Shown: positions 37,233 through 45,871 of the stretch, piece by piece
How positions within the stretch are numbered: position 1 is the stretch's first letter
How the letters are laid out: each line of letters starts with the position of its first letter
Assembly: GCF_001467895.1 (NCBI RefSeq)
Contig: NZ_LNYO01000013.1
Location: 228,686-292,685 of the forward strand
Reading direction: 5' to 3'
Origin: Legionella nautarum
GTDB lineage: Bacteria; Pseudomonadota; Gammaproteobacteria; Legionellales; Legionellaceae
DNA: 64,000 nucleotides
Notes under the pieces: generated by a model
The model's input: only the letters and a program-made list of their open reading frames with translations
What the model was told of the DNA's origin: nothing
The model's database searches: none
Program-made: the position numbers and the translations under genes

Positions 37233-37958
37233 ATGAAGATGAGATTGGTCGCTGCTGCTGCCATGAGTTTGGCCATGTCAACGACAATAGCTGCAAATGC
37301 TACAGCAACTTCTACGCCATCAGCGGCATCATTATCTACTGATACGGATAAGCTGTCTTACAGCATCGGAGCGGATTTAGGTAAGAACTTCAAGAAGCAG
37401 GGAATTGATATTAGTCCTGCAGCAATGGCAAAAGGTTTACAAGATGGAATGAGTGGTGGGCAATTATTGCTAACTGAAGAACAAATGAAAGAGGTATTAA
37501 ATAAATTTCAGAAAGAATTGATGATGAAGCGCAGCGCTGAATTCAATAAAAAATCTGAAGAAAATAAATCAAAAGGGGAAGCGTTCCTCAAAGATAATAA
37601 ATCAAAAGATGGTGTTGTGAGTTTACCTAGCGGTTTGCAATACAAAATCCTTGAAAAAGGGGATGGCGCAAAACCAGCTAAAGACGACACTGTTACTGTT
37701 GAATACACTGGTCGATTGATCAATGGTCAAGTCTTTGACAGTACGGAAAAAACTGGCAAGCCTGCAACTTTCAAAGTTTCACAGGTTATTCCTGGTTGGA
37801 CTGAAGCTTTACAGTTAATGCCTTCTGGTTCTACTTGGGAAGTTTATATTCCATCTGATTTAGCCTACGGTCCACGTAGCGTTGGCGGCCCTATCGGACC
37901 TAATGAAACCTTAATTTTCAAGATTCATCTGATTTCAGTTAAGAAAACTGATGCCTAA
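37233..37958 (+). CDS. mip: Macrophage infectivity potentiator Mip (FKBP-type prolyl isomerase)
   Basis: 241 residues. It starts [20 protein letters not shown], a Sec signal peptide, then the dimerisation domain ([20 protein letters not shown]), a long connecting helix ([31 protein letters not shown]) and the C-terminal FKBP domain: [47 protein letters not shown], and [24 protein letters not shown]. It is the outer-surface virulence factor that promotes early intracellular infection and binds collagen. ATG 37233 has GGGGA 7 nt upstream; an in-frame TTG two codons earlier is not needed. The match to L. pneumophila Mip identifies the genus. Confidence 0.97.
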   Translation: MKMRLVAAAAMSLAMSTTIAANATATSTPSAASLSTDTDKLSYSIGADLGKNFKKQGIDISPAAMAKGLQDGMSGGQLLLTEEQMKEVLNKFQKELMMKRSAEFNKKSEENKSKGEAFLKDNKSKDGVVSLPSGLQYKILEKGDGAKPAKDDTVTVEYTGRLINGQVFDSTEKTGKPATFKVSQVIPGWTEALQLMPSGSTWEVYIPSDLAYGPRSVGGPIGPNETLIFKIHLISVKKTDA

Positions 37959-37967
37959 TCGATTTTT

Positions 37968-37997
37968 TTACCCCAGCAAAGAATGAAGCTGGGGTAA
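37968..37997. terminator. Hairpin after mip
   Basis: A perfect 10-bp inverted repeat, TTACCCCAGC/GCTGGGGTAA with a 10-nt loop, 10 bp after the mip stop. The T-run precedes rather than follows the stem, so intrinsic termination is uncertain. Confidence 0.45.
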
Positions 37998-38020
37998 ATT
38001 CCACGTTCTGAGCATTTTGC

Positions 38021-39295
38021 ATGAATAAACGCCTACTGATCGTTTTCTTGTTGGGTTTTTCTTCGGGGCTTCCTTTAGCACTTACGAGTAGTACCCTGCA
38101 AGCCTGGTTTGCAGATGCTGGAATGTCAGTGTTAGCGACTGGAATGTTAAGTTTAGTAGGTATGCCTTATGTATACCGTATTGCTTGGGGCCCCATACTC
38201 GACCGCTATTCACTGTTGCCTCTGGGAAAGCGTCGAAGCTGGATTTTAGTTATGCAGTTTGCATTACTGCTTGGCTTTAATGCCATGGCTTGGTTATCAC
38301 CTACTCAATATCCTGAATGGATGGCTATTCTTGCCTTCGCTTGTGCGTGTTTTTCAGCGACTCAAGATGTTGCTATTGATGCGCATCGAGTCGAATATTT
38401 GCCTACTAAAGAACATGGTTTAGGAGCCTCGTTAGCCACTTTTGGCTATCGCTTAGCGTTATTACTTGCTGGTGGATTTGCACTCGTATTAGCTAAACAC
38501 CTCGGGTGGTCGTATACCTATCGCCTCATGGGATTTTTAATGTTGGTGGGTGTGATAGCTACTTTATGGTCTAGTGAACCTTCCAGACCTGCCAATAATC
38601 AGACCCAAACAGGTTTTGTTGAGTCTTTTATTGCGCCAATTAAAGAGCTCTTTGCTCGACGCAGAATTATTCCCTTATTATTTTTTATTTTATTCTACAA
38701 ACTGGGCGAAGCATTTACTGCAACGACCAGTGGGATTGTAATGCCTTTCTTGATTCAAGGTGTGGGTTTTTCCATCGATACCATTGGCTATGTTAATAAA
38801 ATGATGGGCATTAGTTCGATATTATTGGGTGGTTTAGCGGCTGGTATTTTATTAATTCGTTGGTCCCTATTCCGCGCCTTATTTGTTTTTGGTCTCTTAC
38901 AGGCTCTGACTAATGTTTTGTTTATCGCTTTGGCGATTGTAGGGAAAAATTTATTCCTGTTTGCTACAGCAGTAATTTGCGATAACTTTGCTGCGGGTAT
39001 GGGTTCTACTGCCTTAGTTGCTTTTTTTATGAGACTTACTAAACAACCTTACACAGCAACCCAATTTTCTTTATTAGTAGCCATTGCGGCCTTACCACGA
39101 ATTTTCTCAGGTCCATGTGCAGCAATGTTGCAAATGTGGTTGGGTTGGATTGGTTTATATCAACTGGCTTTTATACTGGCGCTAGGTTTCATTCCTTTTC
39201 TTATTTTGATTCGTGATCATACTAAAGTGACTATTGATCGGCTTATTGAGGAAAGAGAAGGTTTGAAAGAAGTTAAGATTTGGCAAGAAAATTGA
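38021..39295 (+). CDS. ampG: AmpG-like muropeptide permease (MFS)
   Basis: 424 residues, about 12 membrane helices. MNKRLLIVFLLGFSSGLPLALTSSTLQAWFADAG, then SLVGMPYVYRIAWGPILDRYSLLPLGKRRSWIL and ACFSATQDVAIDAHRVEYL are the AmpG signature regions. It imports GlcNAc-anhydroMurNAc peptides for peptidoglycan recycling, which in many bacteria also feeds beta-lactamase signalling. It has its own ribosome site region 63 bp after mip; the hairpin between them may or may not separate transcripts. Confidence 0.88.
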   Translation: MNKRLLIVFLLGFSSGLPLALTSSTLQAWFADAGMSVLATGMLSLVGMPYVYRIAWGPILDRYSLLPLGKRRSWILVMQFALLLGFNAMAWLSPTQYPEWMAILAFACACFSATQDVAIDAHRVEYLPTKEHGLGASLATFGYRLALLLAGGFALVLAKHLGWSYTYRLMGFLMLVGVIATLWSSEPSRPANNQTQTGFVESFIAPIKELFARRRIIPLLFFILFYKLGEAFTATTSGIVMPFLIQGVGFSIDTIGYVNKMMGISSILLGGLAAGILLIRWSLFRALFVFGLLQALTNVLFIALAIVGKNLFLFATAVICDNFAAGMGSTALVAFFMRLTKQPYTATQFSLLVAIAALPRIFSGPCAAMLQMWLGWIGLYQLAFILALGFIPFLILIRDHTKVTIDRLIEEREGLKEVKIWQEN

Positions 39296-39357
39296 TGTCT
39301 ATTTCTTAATATTCAATTAGCTTAGGGATTATTCGACAAGAAGCAAGGGGAGCTGAG

Positions 39358-39675
39358 ATGCAGAAAGGATACCAACTCGAGTTTTTTATGGAACAAAACG
39401 AAAGGCAAGGAAGAACACCACTTTATGAATGGCTTATTGAAGCTGCGCGAGAGCGAGGTATTGCCGGAGCCACTGCTTTTCTTGGATCAATGGGATTTGG
39501 AGAGCATCGTAAAGTTCATAGTGCTCATTTTTTCGAGCTTTTAGATCAACCTGTTGAAGTGACTATGATTGCTTCCGAAGAGGCAGCCAATGAATTAATT
39601 AATTATCTTATCCAAGAAAAAGTGAAACTATTCTATGTCAAAGTACCTGTAGAATATGGGAGGATTGGCGAGTGA
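39358..39675 (+). CDS. DUF190 (PII-like) protein
   Basis: 105 residues of the DUF190 family, whose fold resembles PII signalling proteins. GYQLEFFMEQNERQGRTPLYEWLIEAARERGIAGATAFLGSMGFGEH is the conserved core; PVEVTMIASEEAANELINYLIQEKVKLFYVKVPVEYGRI is the second ferredoxin-like half. These small proteins often sit near transporters (for example CrcB) but their function is not settled. AAGGGGAGCTGAG supplies a good ribosome site. Confidence 0.78.
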   Translation: MQKGYQLEFFMEQNERQGRTPLYEWLIEAARERGIAGATAFLGSMGFGEHRKVHSAHFFELLDQPVEVTMIASEEAANELINYLIQEKVKLFYVKVPVEYGRIGE

Positions 39676-39761
39676 TAACTAATAGTTAAAGTTTTCTTGC
39701 TTATAATTATCCCTATTACGAAGTTTTAGAGACTTTGAAATAGGGATAGCTAATAGAATCC

Positions 39762-40646
39762 TCAGCAAGTAAAGGAAGCATAGTAGAGATCCTCTGGAAT
39801 AGTTGAAGGTTCAATTTCTTTTGTTAACCCTAAATTTTCAGCTGCTGATAAATAACTATATTTTGATTTTATTAATCTCATCACCAATTTCATTGCAGCG
39901 TCCTGACAGGCTAAATCCTGTACGGAAGTAGAGTGTAAACCAAAGATAGACTGTTCTGTGGTTGTATTGCAATTTGCTGCACGGATATAGCGATTACCAC
40001 TAGGGTGCAAAAAACTGAATAAAGTATAGGGTTCTTGTGAGCCCAATAAATAATTCACATTCGATTTATAGGTCTCGAGATCCAAGTCTAATTTATCATG
40101 GAAAGGAATAATATGAACAAATAGAGGATAGTCATCAACAACTAATGAGCGTTTGTGCCATTGCTCTAATTCTTCTTTGATGGTCGCAAATCGAGGAGTG
40201 AATAATTTAGTTTTCCCAGATTGATTTTTAAATCGTGCATCAGGTACTCGTTTGTGCTCACCCAGGACATTGGTTGTATTCGGCCTTTTGCTTATAAAGG
40301 AAACAGTCTCTCCCTGTTCATTCGTTACCGAGGTAAAATTATGGCCAGGATAGATTGAATCCTCGTAACTACTAGTTAAGCGAGTGGTTGGTGTTGTCCA
40401 GATAAATAAGCTATTTTTATTTTTTCCGATTATTGTTGTTTGCAAAACCTCTAAAACAGTTTCTAAGTTAGTGTCTTTAGTATTAGAGTTTATTTTTATT
40501 AGCTGACCGCAAGTTTTCTCGGAAGATGGCTCAGAACTTTGCTCAGTTAATTTAAACTGTATGGCACTCATTGATATGCCTCTTGATTGCAACCGGTGCA
40601 AGCCTGAATGGGGTAATGCCCTATTTCGACAGAATAATTGGCGCAT
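39762..40646 (-). CDS. Uncharacterised soluble protein
   Basis: About 294 residues, unrecognised. It starts MRQLFCRNRALPHSGLHRLQ if ATG 40646 is used (TTGGAG 6 nt upstream); a second Met (MSAIQFKL) 25 codons later is an alternative. No signal peptide or membrane helix. Distinct stretches include NSLFIWTTPTTRLTSSYEDSIYPGHNF, HIIPFHDKLDLDLETYKSNVNYLLGS and, near the C-terminus, AAMKLVMRLIKSKYSYLSAAENLGL. The gene is flanked by unknown genes and preceded by a 48-bp palindrome 30 bp before its start. Polar, eukaryote-neutral composition; an effector is possible but without PmrA-type box support. Confidence 0.6.
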   Translation of the reverse strand: MRQLFCRNRALPHSGLHRLQSRGISMSAIQFKLTEQSSEPSSEKTCGQLIKINSNTKDTNLETVLEVLQTTIIGKNKNSLFIWTTPTTRLTSSYEDSIYPGHNFTSVTNEQGETVSFISKRPNTTNVLGEHKRVPDARFKNQSGKTKLFTPRFATIKEELEQWHKRSLVVDDYPLFVHIIPFHDKLDLDLETYKSNVNYLLGSQEPYTLFSFLHPSGNRYIRAANCNTTTEQSIFGLHSTSVQDLACQDAAMKLVMRLIKSKYSYLSAAENLGLTKEIEPSTIPEDLYYASFTC

Positions 40647-40676
40647 ATTGTTCTCCAAATCTTGAATAAAAATGAT

Positions 40677-40724
40677 GTTTTTTGATTCGCTAGAGCCCCC
40701 TTGAAGGGGCGCGTATCAAAAAAC
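40677..40724. repeat. 48-bp nested palindrome
   Basis: Outer arms GTTTTTTGAT and ATCAAAAAAC are exact reverse complements; inside are CGC/GCG and GCCCC-CTTGAA-GGGGC. The whole element folds as one long hairpin, and a partial second copy of CTTCAAGGGC follows at 40731-40740. The remaining part of the 340-bp gap up to 40985 is AT-rich with an AATTTCT/AGAAATT hairpin (40820-40839) and no gene. Confidence 0.6.
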
Positions 40725-40985
40725 TATCCTCTTCAAGGGCGGAGAAAGGCAGATAAGAACCACAGTTACGAGAAGAGTAATTAGATTGAAATTAGAAAAA
40801 GAAACGCCATAAGCAGCTAAATTTCTTGAGATAGAAATTAGGTTAGCTTGCATAATGTCAAAAAAATGGCGGTTCATTGGTTTTTTAGTTCAAGTGATAT
40901 ATTTTGTATAAATTAGCACATTAATTAACCTTGGTGCAACAAAAAATCACCTTTTGTGAAAAATTAGTTTTATATGAAATCCTAA

Positions 40986-41471
40986 ATGAAAAATGTTATA
41001 AACTTTGCTATAAATAACAAAAGAGTAACTGCATTGAAAAATATACATTTTTATACATTAGTTTTTTTTATTTTTAATCTGTCGTCTAGTTATTCAGCGA
41101 ATTTCGCTACAGTCACTTGGAAAGGAACTTATTATGAAGCTATCCCTAATCGGCCTGGGGTGGATAAAGAATATTGTAAACAACATACTCCTGGCGGCTT
41201 TGTTCATGTGGTTAATCAAGCCTTGACCCAACCCATCACTACTGATAACGGTATTATCTTAGATCAAGCAAAATTTGCTATTAAAAAACTAAACGGTGTA
41301 TATCTTATCAATGGCAGTTTTCGTTCAAGAGGTAGAATGAACAATCAAAAATGGGAAGAGCGAATTCATTATTATCTTTACAAGCTGACGGAGTTTGGTT
41401 TAACTCAAGGAGTGTGGAGTTCTAAAGCCTGTAAAGGTTTATATAGAGGGAAGGTAGTCAATAAATCATAA
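40986..41471 (+). CDS. Uncharacterised exported small protein
   Basis: 161 residues. After a charged N-terminus a hydrophobic segment (FYTLVFFIFNLSSSYSA) ends in a signal-peptidase-like AxxA site, near residue 38, so export is likely. The mature part has NFATVTWKGTYYEAIPNRPGVDKEYCKQHTPGG and two Cys (EYC, KAC) that could form a disulfide. The first in-frame ATG is used; a start nearer the hydrophobic run (TTG at 41033) would give a conventional signal peptide. No family recognised. Next to tRNA-Leu and another small exported protein. Confidence 0.55.
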   Translation: MKNVINFAINNKRVTALKNIHFYTLVFFIFNLSSSYSANFATVTWKGTYYEAIPNRPGVDKEYCKQHTPGGFVHVVNQALTQPITTDNGIILDQAKFAIKKLNGVYLINGSFRSRGRMNNQKWEERIHYYLYKLTEFGLTQGVWSSKACKGLYRGKVVNKS

Positions 41472-41480
41472 TTTATATTT

Positions 41481-41567
41481 TGGTACCGAGGGTGGGACTC
41501 GAACCCACACGGTGTCACCACCACCGGATTTTGAATCCGGCGCGTCTACCAATTCCGCCACCCCGGC
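41481..41567 (-). tRNA. tRNA-Leu (anticodon CAA)
   Basis: 87 nt with CCA encoded. Acceptor GCCGGGG pairs with CCTCGGT (two G-U pairs), D-arm GCGGAATTGGTAGACGCGC, anticodon stem CCGGA-TTCAAAA-TCCGG giving CAA (reads UUG), a long class II variable arm (TGGTGGTGACACCG region), and T-arm GTGGGTTCGAGTCCCAC. Unknown genes lie on both sides, but no attachment-site duplication was found. Confidence 0.95.
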
Positions 41568-41718
41568 ACACAGGCGGCCATTATAGCAAAGATAGGTTGT
41601 GAAACAATGGGAAAGTTAAATTTATTTGCTATGCTTGTGTAATACTTTCATTTAGTTAAAAATAATATCACTTTGCAAGAAGCTCTTGACTAAGACTCAA
41701 TATTTTGGTGAGGTGGTA

Positions 41719-42096
41719 ATGAATAAAAAATTATGGATGAGTGTAATACTGGCTGTTGTTAGTTTGGCTTGCCAAGCCGAAATGAAAACTTGTCCTGATC
41801 CTCAAACCTCCTCGTTGAAACTGGGAAAACTTCCTGAGCCTTGGGAAATCAACCCTTACTCAGCTAATCGTCCACAAGCCGACGAAAACACCCAATTTGT
41901 TCGAGCGAATATCCTAGTTGCTGGTATGGGGCAGGGGGTGGTTTGTACTTATAAAAATTCTATAGGTCTTTATTCGATATGGTGGCAGGTCAGGGTAATG
42001 GTTCCGGCACGAGAGGATTATAATTGGATTTATACACTAGGTGGTTTCGTTTGTAATGATTCTATTATGAACTGTCAATTTAGTGTGGCAGAGTAA
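41719..42096 (+). CDS. Uncharacterised exported small protein
   Basis: 125 residues: signal peptide MNKKLWMSVILAVVSLACQA, mature CPDPQTSSLKLGKLPEPWEI, ending FVCNDSIMNCQFSVAE. Four Cys in the mature chain suggest disulfides. ATG 41719 is chosen over an upstream frame start because GAGGTG stands just before it. The CPDP N-terminus and size resemble the DUF3757-type small secreted proteins found in Legionella, but I would not assign that firmly. Its own promoter region lies between it and tRNA-Leu. Confidence 0.65.
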   Translation: MNKKLWMSVILAVVSLACQAEMKTCPDPQTSSLKLGKLPEPWEINPYSANRPQADENTQFVRANILVAGMGQGVVCTYKNSIGLYSIWWQVRVMVPAREDYNWIYTLGGFVCNDSIMNCQFSVAE

Positions 42097-42199
42097 GTGA
42101 TTTTAGATAAAAGAAAAATATTTGCTTTCTAAAACTCGCAAAATTTGAATTAATCGGCTAGGCTGAAATATAGTGCAACGCAACAATACGGAGATAAAT

Positions 42200-43162
42200 A
42201 TGAATCAGGATTATTTTAAGAATTGGGCAGTCATGTCAAATGAGATGCAAAAACCATTTCGGGCGATGCTAGAACTTCAGATGAACACATTAAAGAATTT
42301 AAAATATCTAAAACCTGAAGACCTTTCAAATCTACGTAATCCTGCAGAGTTATTGAGCCGACACTTTTCTTTTGCGATGGAAAATAGCCAAAATATTTTT
42401 GCTTATATGCAAAAATCATTTCATATTTTTGAAGAGACTCTGTTATCTGTCTCTCAAGAAATGAGAGAAAAAGCTGAGAAATCCATGAAAGCTGCAAAAA
42501 CCGAGCTAAGAACTAAGAAAAAAATGCCTGAGGTCAAAACTGCTATTCGAAAACCAGCAACAAAAAAATCGCCTTCTAAACTTGCCAAGTCTGCTAGTAA
42601 AAAGCCTCAAACTAAAACAAAGCCAGCTATGGCAAAATCTGAAATGAAATCAGCTAAAGCTAAAACTCTAAGCTCTAAAGCAAAGCCAGCCGCAGAAAAG
42701 AAGAATCTGACTGAGAAAAAAATAGCTAAGCCAATGGCTAAGGCTGGAAAAAAAGTTGAAGCCAAGTCTAAACCATCTCTGCAAAAGAAGAAAATAGCTT
42801 CTGAATCAAAAACGATGAAGCCAGAAAAAAAAGCGGCAGCTAGTCGTTCATCTACTACTGCAAAAAGGGTAATGCCCCAAAAGAAAACCGCGGCAGAACC
42901 TAAAACGAGCTTGCTCACCAAAAAAATGAACACACCAACAGCTCAGAAAACGATGGCTGAAAAAAAGATGATGCCAGAAAATAAGATGGGTATGCCTTTG
43001 CAGAATTCGAAAGCACCTCTTATCGATCCAAAAATGAATTTCACAGAAAAGAAAATGCCTGAACCTAAAATTAATATGCCACATAGTAAAACAAATCCCT
43101 TAGAGAACAAGGTGGAGTCTCTTGTTCATCGTTTTGAAGATAAAAACCCGTTTCATAAGTAA
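42200..43162 (+). CDS. Phasin-like protein with a long Lys/Ala-rich histone-like tail
   Basis: 320 residues. Residues 1-~105 form a helical phasin-type domain (NQDYFKNWAVMSNEMQKPFRAMLELQMNTLKNLKYL, LLSRHFSFAMENSQNIFAYMQKS, LSVSQEMREKAEKSM). Residues ~106-320 are low-complexity: Lys, Ala, Ser, Pro and later Met in imperfect KPxxKK / EKKM units, with no hydrophobic core. PhaF of Pseudomonas has the same plan: a polyhydroxyalkanoate-binding phasin plus a histone H1-like DNA-binding tail. Legionella stores polyhydroxybutyrate. ATG 42200 is preferred (GGAG 6 nt upstream) over GTG 42173. Function inferred from architecture. Confidence 0.7.
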   Translation: MNQDYFKNWAVMSNEMQKPFRAMLELQMNTLKNLKYLKPEDLSNLRNPAELLSRHFSFAMENSQNIFAYMQKSFHIFEETLLSVSQEMREKAEKSMKAAKTELRTKKKMPEVKTAIRKPATKKSPSKLAKSASKKPQTKTKPAMAKSEMKSAKAKTLSSKAKPAAEKKNLTEKKIAKPMAKAGKKVEAKSKPSLQKKKIASESKTMKPEKKAAASRSSTTAKRVMPQKKTAAEPKTSLLTKKMNTPTAQKTMAEKKMMPENKMGMPLQNSKAPLIDPKMNFTEKKMPEPKINMPHSKTNPLENKVESLVHRFEDKNPFHK

Positions 43163-43179
43163 GAAGATTTTAATGAGTT

Positions 43180-43216
43180 AAGCCTGGTGCCGTGACAACG
43201 GTTATCAGGCTTTTTG
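43180..43216 (+). terminator. Rho-independent terminator of the phasin gene
   Basis: AAGCCTG (43180-43186) pairs with CAGGCTT (43206-43212), with a nested CCGT/ACGG stem, followed by TTTTTG. 18 bp after the phasin stop. Confidence 0.8.
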
Positions 43217-43287
43217 TTATTTGCGTTTTCTTCTTTTTGTGCGCGATTGTCATTCTTGCCATTTTATGGTAATTCTGCGATTTTATT

Positions 43288-43315
43288 GTCATCCCTGCGA
43301 AAGCAGAGAGGATAG
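43288..43315. repeat. REP-like GTCATCC palindrome
   Basis: GTCATCCCTGCGAAAGCAGAGAGG, with CTGC-GAAA-GCAG stem; same family as 16024-16047 and 52926-52952. A partial second copy (GTCATTCTTGCC) lies at about 43249. Confidence 0.5.
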
Positions 43316-43338
43316 CAAATAGGACATTTGATAGTTTT

Positions 43339-43956
43339 ATGACAAAGAAAGAGAATTCAACGATTATTTGCAACGAAAATCTATCACTAGATTACTTCCC
43401 CCAATTTTTTTCAAAAAAAAAAGCCGACAGCTATTTTCATACACTTTCCAATAGAATTGCTTGGCAGGAAGAAACAATCCTTATTGTAGGAAGAGAAGTA
43501 AAAGTCCCCCGATTAATGGCATGGTATGGGGATGAAGATGCTATTTATAGCTATTCAGGTGTGAAGCATGAACCTAAAAAATGGATTGAGCCTTTGTTGG
43601 AAATTAAGGCTTATCTTCAAAATTGCCTGGGTATTCAATTTAATTCCGTATTAGCTAATTTATATCGAAATGGGCAAGACAGTATGGGATGGCATGCAGA
43701 TAATGAACCGGAACTTGGAAATCAACCGGTTATTGCTTCAGTTAGTTTTGGAGCTGAAAGACAATTTTCTTTGCGTCATAAAAAACAAAAAGCTGTTTTA
43801 AAGCTTCCTCTTGGTCATGGTTCTGTTTTATTAATGAGTGGAGAGACACAGCATTATTGGAAACATGCTTTGCCGAAATCAAAACTAGTTAATGAACCGC
43901 GAATCAATTTAACTTTTCGTCAAATAAAGTTCCGCGGCAAAAGAAGCTCAAATTAA
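43339..43956 (+). CDS. alkB: AlkB-like 2-oxoglutarate/Fe(II) dioxygenase
   Basis: 205 residues. It has the AlkB core: VPRLMAWYGDEDAIYSYSG, NSVLANLYRNGQDSMGWHADNEPELG with Fe ligands His119 and Asp121, SFGAERQFSLRHKK, GSVLLMSGETQHYWKHALPK with His176, and PRINLTFRQI whose Arg188/Arg194 bind 2-oxoglutarate. It oxidatively demethylates alkylated bases (1-meA, 3-meC) in nucleic acid. The PRLMAWYGD nucleotide-recognition lid resembles human ALKBH2/3-type proteins more than E. coli AlkB. Its stop overlaps the convergent permease stop by 4 bp. Confidence 0.88.
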   Translation: MTKKENSTIICNENLSLDYFPQFFSKKKADSYFHTLSNRIAWQEETILIVGREVKVPRLMAWYGDEDAIYSYSGVKHEPKKWIEPLLEIKAYLQNCLGIQFNSVLANLYRNGQDSMGWHADNEPELGNQPVIASVSFGAERQFSLRHKKQKAVLKLPLGHGSVLLMSGETQHYWKHALPKSKLVNEPRINLTFRQIKFRGKRSSN

Positions 43957-45521
43957 CCTTCAGCCGCTTCAGTAAGCAGCAAATTCGAGGTCAGCTCTTC
44001 GTGTGCTTTAGTATCAACAATTACACATTGAGAGAAATAAAGGATAATAATACTAAATGGTAAAATAATTAAAATATCGATAGGAAACTCTAAGCGATGA
44101 ATACCGCCAAAAGAACCTAAATAAGAGATCAGCAACATGCTTGCCATATAAAAGGCAAACCAATATAAGCTGCGACTGCAATTGGTGATACCGCGTTTTT
44201 GGTAAGTCTGATTAATAATAAAGCCTAATAATAATGCTAAGTCGAGCTTCCAAATGATATCAAAACCACACCAATACAACATCAAATTACAGAAATAAAA
44301 GGCTGCATGACAAAAGAAGAGGCTGGCTGAAAGCCTAAACGGTCTTTCTCGATTAGGCTGCAGTTTGCGCATTGCCAATAAACAAATAGGACCGATGCCA
44401 TAAGACAAAATACTGCAAGAGGAAAGAAAAGCGACCATTTTTTGCCAGCCCGGAAAGGGAAGGAAAGAAAACATCCCAACCAAAAGGTTTGCATAAAGAG
44501 TAATATAAGGAATTTTATGACGGTTTAATTTGGTAAAGAATTTAGGTAAGTGATTGTTTAAACTCATGCCGTAAACAATACGCGAGGTTGCAGCAGTATA
44601 AACGAGCGTTGTTCCAAAGGGAGAGAACGCAGCATCAAACATAAGTAGCATGGCTACAAAACCTAGGCCAACTAATAGAGTTAATCCAACTAAAGGACCG
44701 CTTTCGCCCGGAAAGCTTAAATTTTGCCAACCTTGGCTCACATAAGATTGTGGAATTGCTGCCAGAAAACTCAATTGCAACATGAAATACAAAACAAAAC
44801 CGATAAGCACGGCGCCTAAAATGGCTATGGGAATATTGCGTTGTGGATTTTGTACTTCACCAGCGAGCATCAAGCCATTTTGAAATCCAGTAAATGCGAA
44901 AGCAATACCGCCCGCTGAAAGTGCGGTAAAGATCTGAACCCAAGAATTTTTATCGGTTAAATTCAACTGAATATTACTCATTGATGGTGCTGTATAAAGT
45001 AGAGCAACAATGGCAATACTTGGAACTAGGAATTTAATGATGCTGGCTATTTTATTACATTCAGCGAGCATTTTTATACCGTAGGAATTGACTAATACAA
45101 CGAAAAGCATAATGATTGTCGCCGCAATATAGCCAGGGCCCGAAAGAGTGAAAGCAGAAGCATTTTGAATAACTAAACTAGGGAAAAAATGACCGGAGTA
45201 TTGCAAGATAGCTTGAATCTCAATAGGGGTCATGACGACGTATGATAGCCATGAGGTCCAGGCAAATAAAAATCCTACATCATTACCATGCGTAAAACTT
45301 GGGTAATTAGTCATGCCTCCTGAGATAGGAAACATGGCACCTAACTCGCAAAGTGGTAAGGCAATGAATAGCATGAATAAGGCTGCAAGAATCCAACTGA
45401 TTAAAGCATTTGGACCTGCCATTTGGGCACTAATAAAAGGGCTAAAGAGCCAACCTGAGCCAATCATACCACCGGCAGCAGCGACTAAGACATTTGTCCT
45501 TGAGATATCTCGTTTTAGCAT
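43953..45521 (-). CDS. APC family amino acid permease
   Basis: 522 residues, about 13-14 membrane helices. ISRTNVLVAAAGGMIGSGWLFSPFISAQMAGPNALISW holds the substrate-binding GxIGSGW motif of helix 1; GGIAFAFTGFQNGLMLAGEVQNPQRNIPIAI is the helix 6 region with the family EVQNPQRNIP motif; SRIVYGMSLNNHLPKFF follows. It probably imports an amino acid with protons. Legionella uses amino acids as carbon source and encodes many such permeases. Substrate unknown. Confidence 0.85.
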   Translation of the reverse strand: MLKRDISRTNVLVAAAGGMIGSGWLFSPFISAQMAGPNALISWILAALFMLFIALPLCELGAMFPISGGMTNYPSFTHGNDVGFLFAWTSWLSYVVMTPIEIQAILQYSGHFFPSLVIQNASAFTLSGPGYIAATIIMLFVVLVNSYGIKMLAECNKIASIIKFLVPSIAIVALLYTAPSMSNIQLNLTDKNSWVQIFTALSAGGIAFAFTGFQNGLMLAGEVQNPQRNIPIAILGAVLIGFVLYFMLQLSFLAAIPQSYVSQGWQNLSFPGESGPLVGLTLLVGLGFVAMLLMFDAAFSPFGTTLVYTAATSRIVYGMSLNNHLPKFFTKLNRHKIPYITLYANLLVGMFSFLPFPGWQKMVAFLSSCSILSYGIGPICLLAMRKLQPNRERPFRLSASLFFCHAAFYFCNLMLYWCGFDIIWKLDLALLLGFIINQTYQKRGITNCSRSLYWFAFYMASMLLISYLGSFGGIHRLEFPIDILIILPFSIIILYFSQCVIVDTKAHEELTSNLLLTEAAEG

Positions 45522-45627
45522 GCTCTTTCCTTGTTCACGTTAAAGATATGAAGCAAACGAACTAGATTTATACACTTAATTTGCCATTTAACGAAGAAAT
45601 AATCACTAATTCTTTTGCTAAATTAAA

Positions 45628-45771
45628 TTAAGCTTCTATTCTAGCAAAAAAATTCTCCTGGGAAGAATTCAGGTCTTCTCTAGAATGAGAAAGAGATAAT
45701 GTTCTTTCCTGATGTTTTGATTCTAAAGTTTGATAAATACTACTATGTTGGTCTGTTGTTAGATATAACAA
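45628..45771 (-). CDS. Possible small protein of 47 residues
   Basis: In the 350-bp gap between permease and nadA genes. On the minus strand AGGAGG (45786-45781) is followed after 9 nt by a TTG opening a 47-codon frame (LYLTTDQHSSIYQTLESK...FFARIEA). It is polar, rich in Ser and Glu, with no known relatives. The frame continues further upstream, so the start rests only on the ribosome site. May be spurious; otherwise the gap shows nothing. Confidence 0.3.
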   Translation of the reverse strand: MLYLTTDQHSSIYQTLESKHQERTLSLSHSREDLNSSQENFFARIEA

Positions 45772-45871
45772 TTTGAAGCTCCTCCTGAGATTGATTTTTT
45801 TTCGTTCTAATGATAAATAATTTTGGAAAAAATCCAAATTTCAACGTTTAATCAAGCGGTGTCCTGATTTA

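Noticed and set aside
40820-40839. LetA-box or RsmY/Z-like small RNA promoter (AATTTCT/AGAAATT)
   Set aside because: The LetA site reads AGAAATTTCT as one contiguous palindrome. Here the halves are in the other order with a 6-nt gap, and no GGA-rich small RNA follows.
42607-43084. Cys/Phe-rich minus-strand ORFs
   Set aside because: They are the antisense of the Lys/Ala-rich phasin tail, where codons such as AAA and GCC give TTT and GGC on the other strand; no independent support.
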